Origin: CADEEN01 sp963816315
GTDB lineage: Bacteria; Pseudomonadota; Gammaproteobacteria; Burkholderiales; Burkholderiaceae_C
Assembly (NCBI GenBank): GCA_963816315.1
Contig: CAWFJZ010000020.1
Span: forward strand, 1-64,000
Reading direction: 5' to 3'
Length of the DNA: 64,000 nt
In this document: one piece after another, positions 45,107-54,220 of the stretch
Numbering within the stretch: the stretch's first letter is position 1
Layout: every line of letters begins with the position of its first letter
Position numbers and translations under genes: made by a program
The notes under the pieces: generated by a model
What the model was told of the DNA's origin: nothing
Database searches by the model: none
What the model saw: only the letters and a program-made list of their open reading frames with translations

Positions 45107-45295
45107 CGTGGGGGAGCGTTCGTCGTGCACGCCCGCCTTTCGGACTGGAGAGAGCGGGACGATTTTTCTGCTGCGTCCGGCGCAGTGTCAACAGCGGGTA
45201 TCCACCGCACACAAGTACGAAAAGTGGTTATGCACAGGGCCCATGCGCTACCCTCGGCTCGCCGGGCGCGCATGCCCGGCAGGAGCGGCCGGGCA

Positions 45296-48001
45296 ATGCT
45301 GCGGGTCAGGCGCGAATACCAGTCGTGGGTGGCCAAGGAGTCCCTCGAGGACTACGCGCTGCGCTATGCCGCGGCCTCGTACCGCCGCTGGTCGCCGCGC
45401 GTGGTGGCGCACACGGCGCTCGGCGGCATCTCCTTCCTCGCCCTCGAAGCCATCGGCGCCAGCATCACGCTCAGCTTCGGCTTTGCCAACGCGATGCTGG
45501 CCGTGGCCGTGGTTTCGCTGCTGATCTTTCTCGTCAGCCTGCCGATCGCATACTGGTGCAGCGTGGCCAACGTCGACATCGACCTGCTGACGCGCGGCGC
45601 CGGCTTCGGCTATGTCGGCTCGACGATCACGTCGCTGATCTACGCCTCGTTCACCTTCATCTTCTTCGCCATCGAGACCGCCATCTGGGCGCAGGCGCTC
45701 GAACTCGCGCTGGGGCTGAACATCGTCGTCGGCTACCTGCTGTGCTCGCTGGTCATCATCCCGATCGTCTTCTTCGGCGTCACCGCGATCAACCGCCTGC
45801 AGGCCTGGACGCAGCCGTTGTGGATCGTGATGATGGTGCTGCCGCTGGCCTTCATCCTGATCGAGCAGCCGCAACTGCTGCAGGCCTGGACGGCGTTCGA
45901 GGGCAGCGCGACGGGCGCGAACCTGCTGCTGTTCGGCGCCGCGGCCGGCGTGCTGTTCTCGCTGGTCGGACAGATCGGCGAGCAGGCCGACTACCTGCGC
46001 TTCCTGCCCGAGCGCACGGCCGCGAACCGGCGCGCCTGGTGGAGCGCGATGCTCGCTTCGGGCCCCGGCTGGATCGTCATCGGCGCGCTGAAGATCTGCG
46101 CCGGCAGCCTGCTCGCCGTGCTCGCGCTGCGCATGGGCAGCACGGCGACGCAGGCCATCGAGCCGGTGCATCTGTACCTGCACGCGTACCGGCAGCTCGT
46201 CGACGAGCCGGCGCTGGCCTTGGCGCTGGCCGCCGTGTTCGTCAGCCTGTCGCAGGTCAAGATCAACGTCACCAATGCCTACAGCGGCTCGCTGGCCTGG
46301 TCGAACTGCTTCGTGCGGCTGGCGCATTACCACCCGGGGCGCGTCGTCTGGCTGGTCTTCAACGTCGTCATCGCACTGCTGCTGTCGCTGCTCGGCATCT
46401 TCGAGACGCTGCAGGCCGTGCTGTCGGTCTATTCGACGGTGGCCATCGCCTGGATCGGCGCGCTCGTCGCCGACCTCGTCGTCTTGAAGCCGGCCGGCAT
46501 CAGCCCGCCCTACATCGAGTTCAAGCGCGCCCACCTGCACGACTTCAACCCGGTCGGCTGCGGCGCCACGCTGATCGCCTCGGCGCTGGCGATCGCCGCC
46601 TATGCCGGCGCGTTCGGGCCGGTCGCGCAGGCCTTCTTCGGTTTCATCGCGCTCGGCGTGGCCATCGTCTCGGCCATCGCCATCGGCTATGCGACACGCG
46701 GCCGCTACTACATCGCCCGCGCCGACGCGCACTACCGCCACCTGAAGCGCGACACCCTCGTCGAGTGCAGCATCTGCGAGCGCCGCTACGAGGCGCCCGA
46801 CATGGCGCATTGCACCTTCTATGGCGGGCCGATCTGCTCGCTGTGCTGCGGCCTCGAGCTGCATTGCCACGATCACTGCAAGCGCGGCGCGGCGCCGCCA
46901 CGGCCCGCGACCTCGCGCTTCGAGCCGCACACGCTGCGGCGGGTCGGGCGCTTCCTCGGCGTCTTCAGCGTTGCCGCGGTGTTGCTGGCGGTGGCCTTCG
47001 TGCTGACCTTGCGATTCATGTCGCTGCCCACCGATGCCGATTCGGTCAACGTCATGCTGCGCCTGTACATCGCCACGCTGGCGGTGGCATCGCTGGGCAT
47101 CTGGTGGATCGTGCTGTCGCAGGAAAGCCGCGAACAGTCCGAGCGCGAGTTGCTCGAATCGATGCAGCATCTGGAGCGCACGCGCAAGGACCTCATCGAA
47201 TCGGAAAAACTCGCCGCGCTCGGCGGGCTGGTGGCCGGTGTGGCGCATGAGATCAACACGCCGGTCGGCGTCGCGGTCAGCGCCGCCTCTTTTCTGAGCG
47301 AGCGCACGCAGGCAGCGCGTACAGCGTTGACCGAGGGGCGATTCGAGGCCGAAGCGCAGCAGAAGTACCTGGTCGATGCCGACGAGGCGGCGCGGCTCCT
47401 GCTGTCCAACGCGCAGCGCGTGGCGCGGCTGGTCACCAGCTTCCGCCAGCTCGCGGTCGAACATGTGGGCGAATCACGCCGCCGCTTCGATCTGCACGAG
47501 TGCCTCGACGATACGGTGCGTGATCTGAAGCCGCGCCTGGACGAGGCCGGCGTCACGCTGCGCCTGGACGTGCCCACGGGCATCGCGATGGACAGCTACC
47601 CGGTCGCGCTCGCACAAGTGGTCACCAACCTCGCGGTGAACGCGTTGCATCATGCCTTCGTGCCGGGCCAGCCGGGTTCGATCGAACTCACGGCGTCGCT
47701 CGAAGACGACGACTGGTTGCAACTGCACTGTGCCGACGACGGCAGGGGCATCGAAAGGGCCCTGCACGGCCGCGTCTTCGAGCCCTTCTTCACCACGCGC
47801 CGCATGCTGGGCGGCACCGGCCTGGGCCTGTACATCGTCAACCAGTGCGTGACGCGGCAACTCGGCGGCACGATCGTGCTGAACGCCGCGGCCGAGCGTG
47901 GCACCGCCTTCGAGATCCGGTTTCCGCGCGTGGCACGGCAGACCGTCAACGTCAGCGGCCTGCTGAACCAGTCGCCGAGGGCAGAAGACCGTGAACGCTG
48001 A
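45296..48001 (+). CDS. NCS1-type permease fused through a Cys/His-rich segment to a histidine kinase
   Basis: 901 residues; ATG at 45296 with AGGAG 10 nt upstream. Residues ~25-480 are a 12-helix permease resembling the purine-cytosine (NCS1) family. Residues 491-528 hold eight Cys and four His (CSICERRY ... CSLCCGLELHCHDHC). Two further helices lie near 545-600. The kinase has phospho-acceptor His651 in VAGVAHEINTPVG, N box NLAVNALHHA, G boxes DDGRGI and GGTGLGLYIV. It is organised like transporter-linked kinases of the CbrA type but with a different permease family. The response regulator gene overlaps it by 11 bp. The neighbouring amide genes suggest it senses a nitrogen compound. Confidence 0.88.
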   Translation: MLRVRREYQSWVAKESLEDYALRYAAASYRRWSPRVVAHTALGGISFLALEAIGASITLSFGFANAMLAVAVVSLLIFLVSLPIAYWCSVANVDIDLLTRGAGFGYVGSTITSLIYASFTFIFFAIETAIWAQALELALGLNIVVGYLLCSLVIIPIVFFGVTAINRLQAWTQPLWIVMMVLPLAFILIEQPQLLQAWTAFEGSATGANLLLFGAAAGVLFSLVGQIGEQADYLRFLPERTAANRRAWWSAMLASGPGWIVIGALKICAGSLLAVLALRMGSTATQAIEPVHLYLHAYRQLVDEPALALALAAVFVSLSQVKINVTNAYSGSLAWSNCFVRLAHYHPGRVVWLVFNVVIALLLSLLGIFETLQAVLSVYSTVAIAWIGALVADLVVLKPAGISPPYIEFKRAHLHDFNPVGCGATLIASALAIAAYAGAFGPVAQAFFGFIALGVAIVSAIAIGYATRGRYYIARADAHYRHLKRDTLVECSICERRYEAPDMAHCTFYGGPICSLCCGLELHCHDHCKRGAAPPRPATSRFEPHTLRRVGRFLGVFSVAAVLLAVAFVLTLRFMSLPTDADSVNVMLRLYIATLAVASLGIWWIVLSQESREQSERELLESMQHLERTRKDLIESEKLAALGGLVAGVAHEINTPVGVAVSAASFLSERTQAARTALTEGRFEAEAQQKYLVDADEAARLLLSNAQRVARLVTSFRQLAVEHVGESRRRFDLHECLDDTVRDLKPRLDEAGVTLRLDVPTGIAMDSYPVALAQVVTNLAVNALHHAFVPGQPGSIELTASLEDDDWLQLHCADDGRGIERALHGRVFEPFFTTRRMLGGTGLGLYIVNQCVTRQLGGTIVLNAAAERGTAFEIRFPRVARQTVNVSGLLNQSPRAEDRER

Positions 48002-49232
48002 CGCCGCGGCCGACCCACGCTGGAAGATCCTGCTCGTTGACGACGAGCCGGCCGTGCACCAGATCTCGCGCATGATCTTGGCCGATCTGCAGTTCGACGG
48101 TCGCGGCATCGAGCTGTTGAGCGCCGAATCCGCGGCACAGGCGCGCGAGATCCTTTCGTGCGAGCGCGACCTGGCGCTGGTTCTGCTGGACGTGGTGATG
48201 GAAACCGACGACGCCGGTCTCGCACTCGTGCACCATATCCGCAAGCAGCGCCGCGACGGCTTGGTGCAGATCGTGCTGCGCACCGGTCAACCCGGCGTTG
48301 CGCCCGAGTGCGAGGTCGTACAGCACCACGAAATCAACGGCTACTGGCTCAAGACCGACCTGACCGCACAACGCCTGCGTACGGTGGTCGTCTCGGCGCT
48401 GCGCTCCTACCGCCTGGCACAGGCGGGCCGACTGACCCCTGGCGCGGACCCGGCGCCGACCGACGCGGGCGCGCGCGCATTTGGCGATGAACTTGCCCGC
48501 CTGGGCGACGAAGCGGTGTTGTGGCAGGCGCAGCCCGAGATTGTGCTGGCCTCGAACCGCATCGACGGCATCGAACTCGTGCCGATGTGGAAGACCTCGG
48601 TCGGCCTGCTGCCCGCGGCGCGCGTGTTCGAGCTGCTGGTCGATCCGGCGGCGCGCCGGGAGCAGGCGCTGCACCTGCTGACGCGGGCCTGCGCCTGGGC
48701 GCGCGCCTGGCACGATCACGGCGCGGCACTGACCGTGTCGATTCCCGCGGTCGGCGAATGCCTGAACGATGACGACACGCTGCTGCGTGTGGAGGCTGTC
48801 GCAGGGCGAGCTGCGTTGCCCCGCGGAGCGCTCCAACTGCTGGTTAGCGATACCCTTCTGTTGCGCGAAACCAGCCTGCCCCAAGCTGCGCTCGATCGCC
48901 TGCGGGCGGCGGGCGCCGGTCTGACGCTGACCGACGTGGGCGCCGGCACGCTGTCGCTGCAGCACCTTGCGCAACCGGGTCTCGACCGATTGAAGATCCA
49001 TCGCCTGTTTGTCCGCAACGTCGGCAGCGATCACGCACGAATGGCGCTGGCACGCTCGGTGATCGCGCTGGCGCACACGCTGCGCATCATCGCCATCGCC
49101 GATGGAATCGCGGGTGACGATGATGCGCAGTTCTTCCGCTGGGAGGGCTGCCAGCTCGGCCAAGGCGACGCACTCGCGCCCGCCTGCGCGCCCGCCGATG
49201 TGCTGAGCCTGGTGCAGGCCGGCGCGCGCTGA
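47991..49232 (+). CDS. Response regulator: receiver domain plus degenerate EAL domain
   Basis: 413 residues from a GTG inside the end of the kinase gene. The receiver has LLVDDEPAVHQ, phospho-acceptor Asp67 (VLLDVVME) and the late Lys in YWLKTDL. The second domain keeps an EAL-fold outline (GIELVPMW, LTLTDVGAGTLSLQHLAQPG, DRLKIHRLFVRN) but lacks the EAL triplet and has ADGI where active enzymes have AEGVE. c-di-GMP hydrolysis is therefore unlikely; a binding or protein-interaction role is inferred. Partner of the fused kinase. Confidence 0.85.
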   Translation: MNADAAADPRWKILLVDDEPAVHQISRMILADLQFDGRGIELLSAESAAQAREILSCERDLALVLLDVVMETDDAGLALVHHIRKQRRDGLVQIVLRTGQPGVAPECEVVQHHEINGYWLKTDLTAQRLRTVVVSALRSYRLAQAGRLTPGADPAPTDAGARAFGDELARLGDEAVLWQAQPEIVLASNRIDGIELVPMWKTSVGLLPAARVFELLVDPAARREQALHLLTRACAWARAWHDHGAALTVSIPAVGECLNDDDTLLRVEAVAGRAALPRGALQLLVSDTLLLRETSLPQAALDRLRAAGAGLTLTDVGAGTLSLQHLAQPGLDRLKIHRLFVRNVGSDHARMALARSVIALAHTLRIIAIADGIAGDDDAQFFRWEGCQLGQGDALAPACAPADVLSLVQAGAR

Positions 49233-49681
49233 GGCGTGGGTGCCGCGCACGGCGCGGCACGGGTCAGCAATGGCTCCAGCGCGGCCTCAACGGTTGCCGT
49301 TGCCACGGGCATCTGGGTCAACGTCACGGGCATCGGCGTAGGGCTGTCACACGCCCGGCAGACGAGTCAGCCGGGCCTCCGGGGGCGACCCACGACTGAC
49401 ATACGCTGCTCGCGTCGAGGCGGAGGGCGCATTGCGGTCCACATCGCCGACACTGCAACGCCTCGCTCCGAGCATTCCCTTTGGCTCGATCTCGCGCATT
49501 CGCAGCGGAGGCTCGAATGATCGCGATGCGAGCGCAAGGAACGCTCGCGCGCCGGTGCTCACTGCTCACCATGTCGCCGTTGCCGACATTGGGGTTCCGT
49601 AGTCCCAACGCTCCAAACGGGTGGGAAGCGGTCCGCCGCTCAGCGATTTCGAGCGTCAGCAGCGCGCGCCCCTTGTCACCC
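49233..49681. other. Gene-poor 0.45-kb stretch
   Basis: No open frame with a credible start or family match. It separates the response regulator from the convergent lysR gene. I see no strong terminator stem in it. Confidence 0.5.
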
Positions 49682-50578
49682 TCACCCCCCGCTGCGCCGC
49701 ATCTCCTTGCCCAACCACTTCGCCAACGCCTCCACATCCGCCCGCCCTTCGAGTTGCGGCGCGATCCACAGCACCAGCTTCTGCGGCCCGGGCACGAAGC
49801 CGAAGGGCGCGACGAGGCGGCCGCTCTTCAACTCGTTCAAGACCAGCATCTCGGGCACGGCCGCGAGGCCCAGGCCGCAGGCCGCGGCCTGGATCAGCAG
49901 GTAGAAGTGTTCGTAGCTCTCGGCCGGCTTGCGCTGCGTGACGGCCAAGCCGCACGACGCCTCCCACTCCTGCCACGCGGCGGGCCGCGTCTTCGTGGCC
50001 AGGCGGCGCACGCCGGCCAAGTCTTGCGGCGCGCGCAGGCGGCTGGTCTGCTGGTAGTCGGGCGAGCAGACGAGGCCGACGCGCTCGACCATCAGCTCGC
50101 GCACGCGCACTTCCTTCGGCGCGTCGATCATCGTGTTGCGGATCGCCACGCCGATGTTGTCGCGCACGAAATCGACGCGGCCGTGGTTCATGTTGAGCTG
50201 CAGCTCGATCTCCGGGTGCGCGCCATGAAAGCCGGCGATGCGCGGGATCAGCCAATGCATCATCACCGACGACGAGCACGACAGCGTCAGCGGACCGGGC
50301 TTGAGCTTCTCGACGCTTTCCTGGATCAGCCGGAAGGCCGTCGCCAGGCCCTCGGCCAGGCGCTCGCCGTCGGGCGTGGTCCGGGTGGCGGCGCCGGCGC
50401 GCTCGAGCAGCACGACGCCGAGCTGGTCTTCGAGCGCGCGCAGGTGGCGGCTGATGGCGCCGTGGGTGACGAACAGCTCGGCCGCTGCGGCCGACATGCT
50501 GCCCAGGCGCGCGGTGGCCTCGAAGGCGCGCAGCGCGTTGAGCGACGGTCGCGGGGTGGCGGTGCTGGTGTCGGCCAT
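49682..50578 (-). CDS. LysR-family transcriptional regulator (GcvA-like)
   Basis: 298 residues. N-terminal winged HTH (PSLNALRAFEATARLGSMSA, then AELFVTHGAISRHLRALEDQ), followed by the effector-binding domain. The PSLNALRAFE start resembles the GcvA/AmpR branch. It is divergent from the RuBisCO-like gene, and a T-N11-A box lies 10 bp upstream of its start, as expected of an autoregulated LysR activator. A near-identical box lies at 38230, indicating a second target. Confidence 0.93.
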   Translation of the reverse strand: MADTSTATPRPSLNALRAFEATARLGSMSAAAAELFVTHGAISRHLRALEDQLGVVLLERAGAATRTTPDGERLAEGLATAFRLIQESVEKLKPGPLTLSCSSSVMMHWLIPRIAGFHGAHPEIELQLNMNHGRVDFVRDNIGVAIRNTMIDAPKEVRVRELMVERVGLVCSPDYQQTSRLRAPQDLAGVRRLATKTRPAAWQEWEASCGLAVTQRKPAESYEHFYLLIQAAACGLGLAAVPEMLVLNELKSGRLVAPFGFVPGPQKLVLWIAPQLEGRADVEALAKWLGKEMRRSGG

Positions 50579-50587
50579 CGGGCGTTA

Positions 50588-50651
50588 TGAGTTTTGCTCA
50601 CAGGGCGCTGAAATCATATCGTTTGCCGGCCTGAGCCGAGGCGCCTACGAT
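50588..50651 (+). promoter_or_regulatory. LysR-type operator, copy B, and promoter of the RuBisCO-like operon
   Basis: TGAG-N5-CTCA (50588-50600) is a perfect T-N11-A dyad box. The conserved stretch continues to tcatatcg (50614-50621), then TTGCCG (-35, 50623-50628), a 17-bp spacer and TACGAT (-10, 50646-50651). The box sits upstream of and against the -35, the position from which LysR activators work. Confidence 0.75.
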
Positions 50652-50686
50652 TCCCTCTGCACTGCCAAGAAAGCTCACAGCCCGCC

Positions 50687-51973
50687 ATGTCCGCCGCCCC
50701 CGCCCGCGCCGAATTCCGCGCCCGCTACCTGGTCGAGAGCAGCGTGGCGCTGGCGCGCGTGGCCGAGATCATCGCCGGCGAGCAGTCGAGCGGCACCTTC
50801 GTCGCGCTGCCCGGCGAGACCGACGAGCTGCGGCAGCGCGCCGCCGCGCGCGTCACCGCCGTCGAGCCGCTGGCCGATGTGCCGCACGCGACGCTGCACA
50901 GCGCGCACGCCGAACGCCGCGGCCAGCACGGCCCCTTCCACCGCGGCCGCATCGAGATCGCGTTCCCGCTGGCCAACATCGGCGCGAGCCTGTCCACGCT
51001 GCTGGCCACCGTGGCCGGCAACCTGTTCGAGCTCGGCGAGGTGACCGGGCTGCGCCTGCTCGACCTCGAGCTGCCGAGCGAGTTCGCGTCGCGCTTTGCC
51101 GGGCCGCGCTTCGGCATCGAGGGCACGCGCCACAAGGCGGGCGTGCACGGCCGGCCGCTGGTGGGCAGCATCGTCAAGCCGAGCATCGGCCTCACGCCCG
51201 CGGACACGGCGGCGCTGGTCGATGCGCTGTGCGCCGCCGGCATCGACTTCGTCAAGGACGACGAGCTCAACGTCGATCCCGACTACGCGCCGTTCGAGGC
51301 GCGGCTGGCGGCGGTGATGCCGGTGCTGCACCGCCATGCCGACCGCCTCGGCCGCATGCCGATGTACGCGATCAACATCTCCGGCGGCATCGACGAAATG
51401 CGGCGGCGCCACGACGCGGTGCTGCGCGCCGGCGGCACCTGCGTGATGGTCAGCGTCAACGCGGTCGGCATCGCCGGCGTCGAGCACCTGCGCAGCTACA
51501 GCGAGCTGCCGATCCACGGCCACCGCAACGGCTGGGGCGCGCTGACGCGCCATCCGCTGCTCGGCTTCGACTTCATGGCCTACCAGAAGCTGTGGCGCCT
51601 GGCCGGCGTGGACCACCTGCATGTCAACGGCCTGCGCGGCAAGTTCTGGGAGCCCGACGATTCGGTGATCGCGTCGGCGCGCGCCTTGCTCGAGCCCTTC
51701 TCGGGCGTGCGGCCCATCGTGCCGGTGTTCTCGTCGGGGCAGTGGGGCGGGCAGGCGCCCGACATGTACGCCGCGCTGCGCAGCACGGACCTCATGCACC
51801 TGGCCGGCGGCGGGATCATCGCGCACCCGCACGGTCTGGCCGCGGGCGTGGCCTGCATGCGCGAGGCCTGGGAAGCGGCGGTCGAAGGCGCGAGCCTGGA
51901 GAGCTATGCGCGCACGCGGCCGGCGTTGCGCGCGGCGATCGAGAAATTCGGGACTCTGTCGTGGAGCCGTTGA
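50687..51973 (+). CDS. RuBisCO-like protein, probable 3-oxo-isoapionate-4-phosphate (trans)carboxylase/decarboxylase type (OiaT/OiaX)
   Basis: 428 residues of the RuBisCO large-subunit superfamily. Lys164 aligns with RuBisCO Lys175 (IVKPSIGL), but the second Lys of KPK is Ser166. The carbamylation/metal site is intact as Lys190-Asp191-Asp192-Glu193 (FVKDDE). GHRNGWGALTRH, DHLHVNGLRGKFWE, FSSGQWGG and AGGGIIAHPHG cover the remaining active-site loops. RuBisCO-like proteins next to a DUF1537 kinase and an ApnO-like enzyme act on 3-oxo-isoapionate 4-phosphate in the D-apionate pathways. Which of the two reactions applies cannot be told here. The kinase gene begins 2 bp downstream. Confidence 0.88.
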   Translation: MSAAPARAEFRARYLVESSVALARVAEIIAGEQSSGTFVALPGETDELRQRAAARVTAVEPLADVPHATLHSAHAERRGQHGPFHRGRIEIAFPLANIGASLSTLLATVAGNLFELGEVTGLRLLDLELPSEFASRFAGPRFGIEGTRHKAGVHGRPLVGSIVKPSIGLTPADTAALVDALCAAGIDFVKDDELNVDPDYAPFEARLAAVMPVLHRHADRLGRMPMYAINISGGIDEMRRRHDAVLRAGGTCVMVSVNAVGIAGVEHLRSYSELPIHGHRNGWGALTRHPLLGFDFMAYQKLWRLAGVDHLHVNGLRGKFWEPDDSVIASARALLEPFSGVRPIVPVFSSGQWGGQAPDMYAALRSTDLMHLAGGGIIAHPHGLAAGVACMREAWEAAVEGASLESYARTRPALRAAIEKFGTLSWSR

Positions 51974-51974
51974 A

Positions 51975-53378
51975 ATGACGCTGCGTCTCGCGTTCTACGG
52001 CGACGACTTCACCGGCTCGACCGATGCGCTCGAAGTGCTCGCCTTCGCGGGGCTGAACTGCGCGCTGTTCCTGGCGCCGCCGACGCCCGCGCTGCTCGAA
52101 CGCTTCGGCGCGCTCGACGCGATCGGCGTGGCCGGCGACAGCCGCGCGATGACGCCGCAGGAGATGGACGCCGCGCTGCCGGCCGCGCTGCGCGCGCTGG
52201 CGCGCTCCGCGCCGATCGTTCACTACAAGGTCTGCTCGACCTTCGACAGCGCACCGGCCATCGGCAGCATCGGCCGCGTGATCGAGATCGCGCGGCGCGA
52301 GCTCGGCGCGACTGCGGTGCCCGTCGCCGCCGGCAATCCCGCGCTCGGCCGCTACTGCCTGTTCGGCCACCTGTTCGCGCGCTCGGGCACCGATGGCGCG
52401 GTCTATCGCATCGACCGCCATCCGATCATGAGCAAGCATCCGGTGACGCCGATGGACGAGTCCGACCTGGCGGTGCACCTCGCGCGCCAGGCGCCGCTGC
52501 GCATCGGCAAGCTGACGCTGGCCGAGCTCGCGCGCGATCGCGCTGCGGTGGATGCACAGTGGTCAACGCTCGCCGACAACGACGCCGTGCTGATCGACAG
52601 CGCGACGCCCGAGCAACTCACCGAGGTCGGCCGCCTGCTCGACACGCTGCGCCGCGATGATCGGCCGCTGTTCGTCGTCGGCTCCTCCGGCGTCGAGTAC
52701 GCGCTGACGCAGTGGTGGCGCGAATCCGATCAGTCATCGGGCCTGTCCGCCGGCGACACGCGCCGCTTCGACTGCTGCGGCCCAGCCGGCCCGGTGCTGG
52801 TGCTCTCGGGCAGCGCATCGGCGCTGACCGCGATGCAGATCGACGCTGCGCTCGCCGCCGGTTTTGCCGAGCTGCCGCTGAGCGCGCGCGATCTCGTCGA
52901 TGCCGACCGCGCAGCCGGCGTGATCGCCGAAGTCGCCGCCGCCGCATCGCGCCACCTCGCGCAAGGCCAGAGCGTGATCCTTCATACCGCCCGCGGCAGC
53001 ACCGACCCTCGCATCACGGCGATGGTCGAGTCACTGGCGCACACCGGCCTCACGAGGGCCGAGGCCAGGCATCAGGGCGGGCGCCGGCTCGGCCGCCGAT
53101 TGGGCGAACTCACGCGTGCCGTGCTCGACCAGCAGCCGCTGCGCCGCATCGTGCTGGCCGGCGGCGACACGTCGAGCCATGTCACGCAGGTGCTGGCGCC
53201 CGATGCGCTCTCGGTCGTCGCGCGCCTGGCGCCCGGCGCGCCGCTGTGCCGCCTGCACTCGGCAACGAACAGCGCGCTCGACGGACTCGAGGTCGCGCTC
53301 AAGGGCGGCCAAATGGGCGACGCGAACTATTTCATCAAGGCGCGCGACGGCGTTGCCAACCCAGGAGCAAACGCATGA
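51975..53378 (+). CDS. Four-carbon acid sugar kinase family (DUF1537), probable 3-oxo-isoapionate kinase
   Basis: 467 residues. N-terminal substrate domain starts LRLAFYGDDFTGSTDALE with the GDDFTGSTD motif, then HYKVCSTFDSAPAIGSIGR. C-terminal nucleotide domain has PVLVLSGSASALTAMQI, ILHTARGSTDPR and VLAGGDTSSHVTQVL. The family phosphorylates four-carbon acid sugars and branched analogues (OtnK, DtnK, OiaK). Its position next to the RuBisCO-like gene and the ApnO-like gene favours an OiaK role. Overlaps the next gene by 4 bp. Confidence 0.88.
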   Translation: MTLRLAFYGDDFTGSTDALEVLAFAGLNCALFLAPPTPALLERFGALDAIGVAGDSRAMTPQEMDAALPAALRALARSAPIVHYKVCSTFDSAPAIGSIGRVIEIARRELGATAVPVAAGNPALGRYCLFGHLFARSGTDGAVYRIDRHPIMSKHPVTPMDESDLAVHLARQAPLRIGKLTLAELARDRAAVDAQWSTLADNDAVLIDSATPEQLTEVGRLLDTLRRDDRPLFVVGSSGVEYALTQWWRESDQSSGLSAGDTRRFDCCGPAGPVLVLSGSASALTAMQIDAALAAGFAELPLSARDLVDADRAAGVIAEVAAAASRHLAQGQSVILHTARGSTDPRITAMVESLAHTGLTRAEARHQGGRRLGRRLGELTRAVLDQQPLRRIVLAGGDTSSHVTQVLAPDALSVVARLAPGAPLCRLHSATNSALDGLEVALKGGQMGDANYFIKARDGVANPGANA

Positions 53379-54211
53379 GCAAGACGATCGTGGTGCTGGG
53401 CGCCGGCGGCAAGATGGGCTATCGCGTGTCGAGCAACCTGCGCGGCGCGCCTTATGCGGTGTCGCATGTCGAGGTCAGCGACGCCGGCCGTGCGCGCCTG
53501 AAGGAACTCGGCCTCGAAGCCAAGAGCGCGCAAGACGTGCTGCCCGACGCCGATGTCGTGATCCTCGCCATCCCCGACAACGCGATCGGCCGTGTCACGC
53601 AACAGCTCGAGCCGCTGTTCAAGCCAGGCGCGATCCTGATCGCGCTCGACGCCGCGGCGCCGTTCGCCGGCGAACTGCCGGCGCGCGCCGACTTGAGCAT
53701 CTTCGTCGCCCACCCCTGCCACCCGCCGGTGTTCAACGACGAGACCGACCTCGAAGCCAAGCGCGACTACTTCGGCGGCGTCAAGGCCAAGCAGGCGATC
53801 GTCTGCGCGCTGATGCGCGGACCCGAGGCGCATTACGCGCTGGCCGAAGACATCTCGCGCCGCATGTACGCGCCGGTGATGCGCGCGCACCGCGCCACGG
53901 TCGATCAGATGGCCATCCTGGAGCCGGCGCTGTCGGAAACCGTGTGCGCCACTTGTCTGACCGTGATCCGCGAAGCCACCGACGAAGCGATCCGCCTCGG
54001 TGTGGACAAGCAGGCCGCGTTCGACTTCATCCTCGGCCACCTCAACGTCGAACTCGCGATCCTGTTCGACCAGATGCCCGGCGTGCGCATGTCGGACGCC
54101 GCCAACAAGGCGGTGGACAACGCGAAGAAAGTGATCTTCGCGCCCGACTGGAAGCGCGTCTTCGAGCGCGACGCGATCACCGAAAGCATTCACGCCATCA
54201 CCCGTCAATAG
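53375..54211 (+). CDS. ApnO-like NAD-dependent oxidoisomerase (phosphogluconate-dehydrogenase C-terminal domain protein)
   Basis: 278 residues; CCAGGAG precedes the ATG. Rossmann loop VVLGAGGKMGYRVSSNL, then FVAHPCHPPVFNDETDLEAK and YFGGVKAKQAIVCALMRGP, with a helical C-terminal domain (RAHRATVDQMAILEPALSET). This layout matches D-apionate oxidoisomerase, which oxidises and rearranges D-apionate to 3-oxo-isoapionate. Its place directly after kinase and RuBisCO-like genes supports that. Assignment is by family and context; the substrate is not proven. Confidence 0.82.
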   Translation: MSKTIVVLGAGGKMGYRVSSNLRGAPYAVSHVEVSDAGRARLKELGLEAKSAQDVLPDADVVILAIPDNAIGRVTQQLEPLFKPGAILIALDAAAPFAGELPARADLSIFVAHPCHPPVFNDETDLEAKRDYFGGVKAKQAIVCALMRGPEAHYALAEDISRRMYAPVMRAHRATVDQMAILEPALSETVCATCLTVIREATDEAIRLGVDKQAAFDFILGHLNVELAILFDQMPGVRMSDAANKAVDNAKKVIFAPDWKRVFERDAITESIHAITRQ

Positions 54212-54220
54212 GCCGACGCG

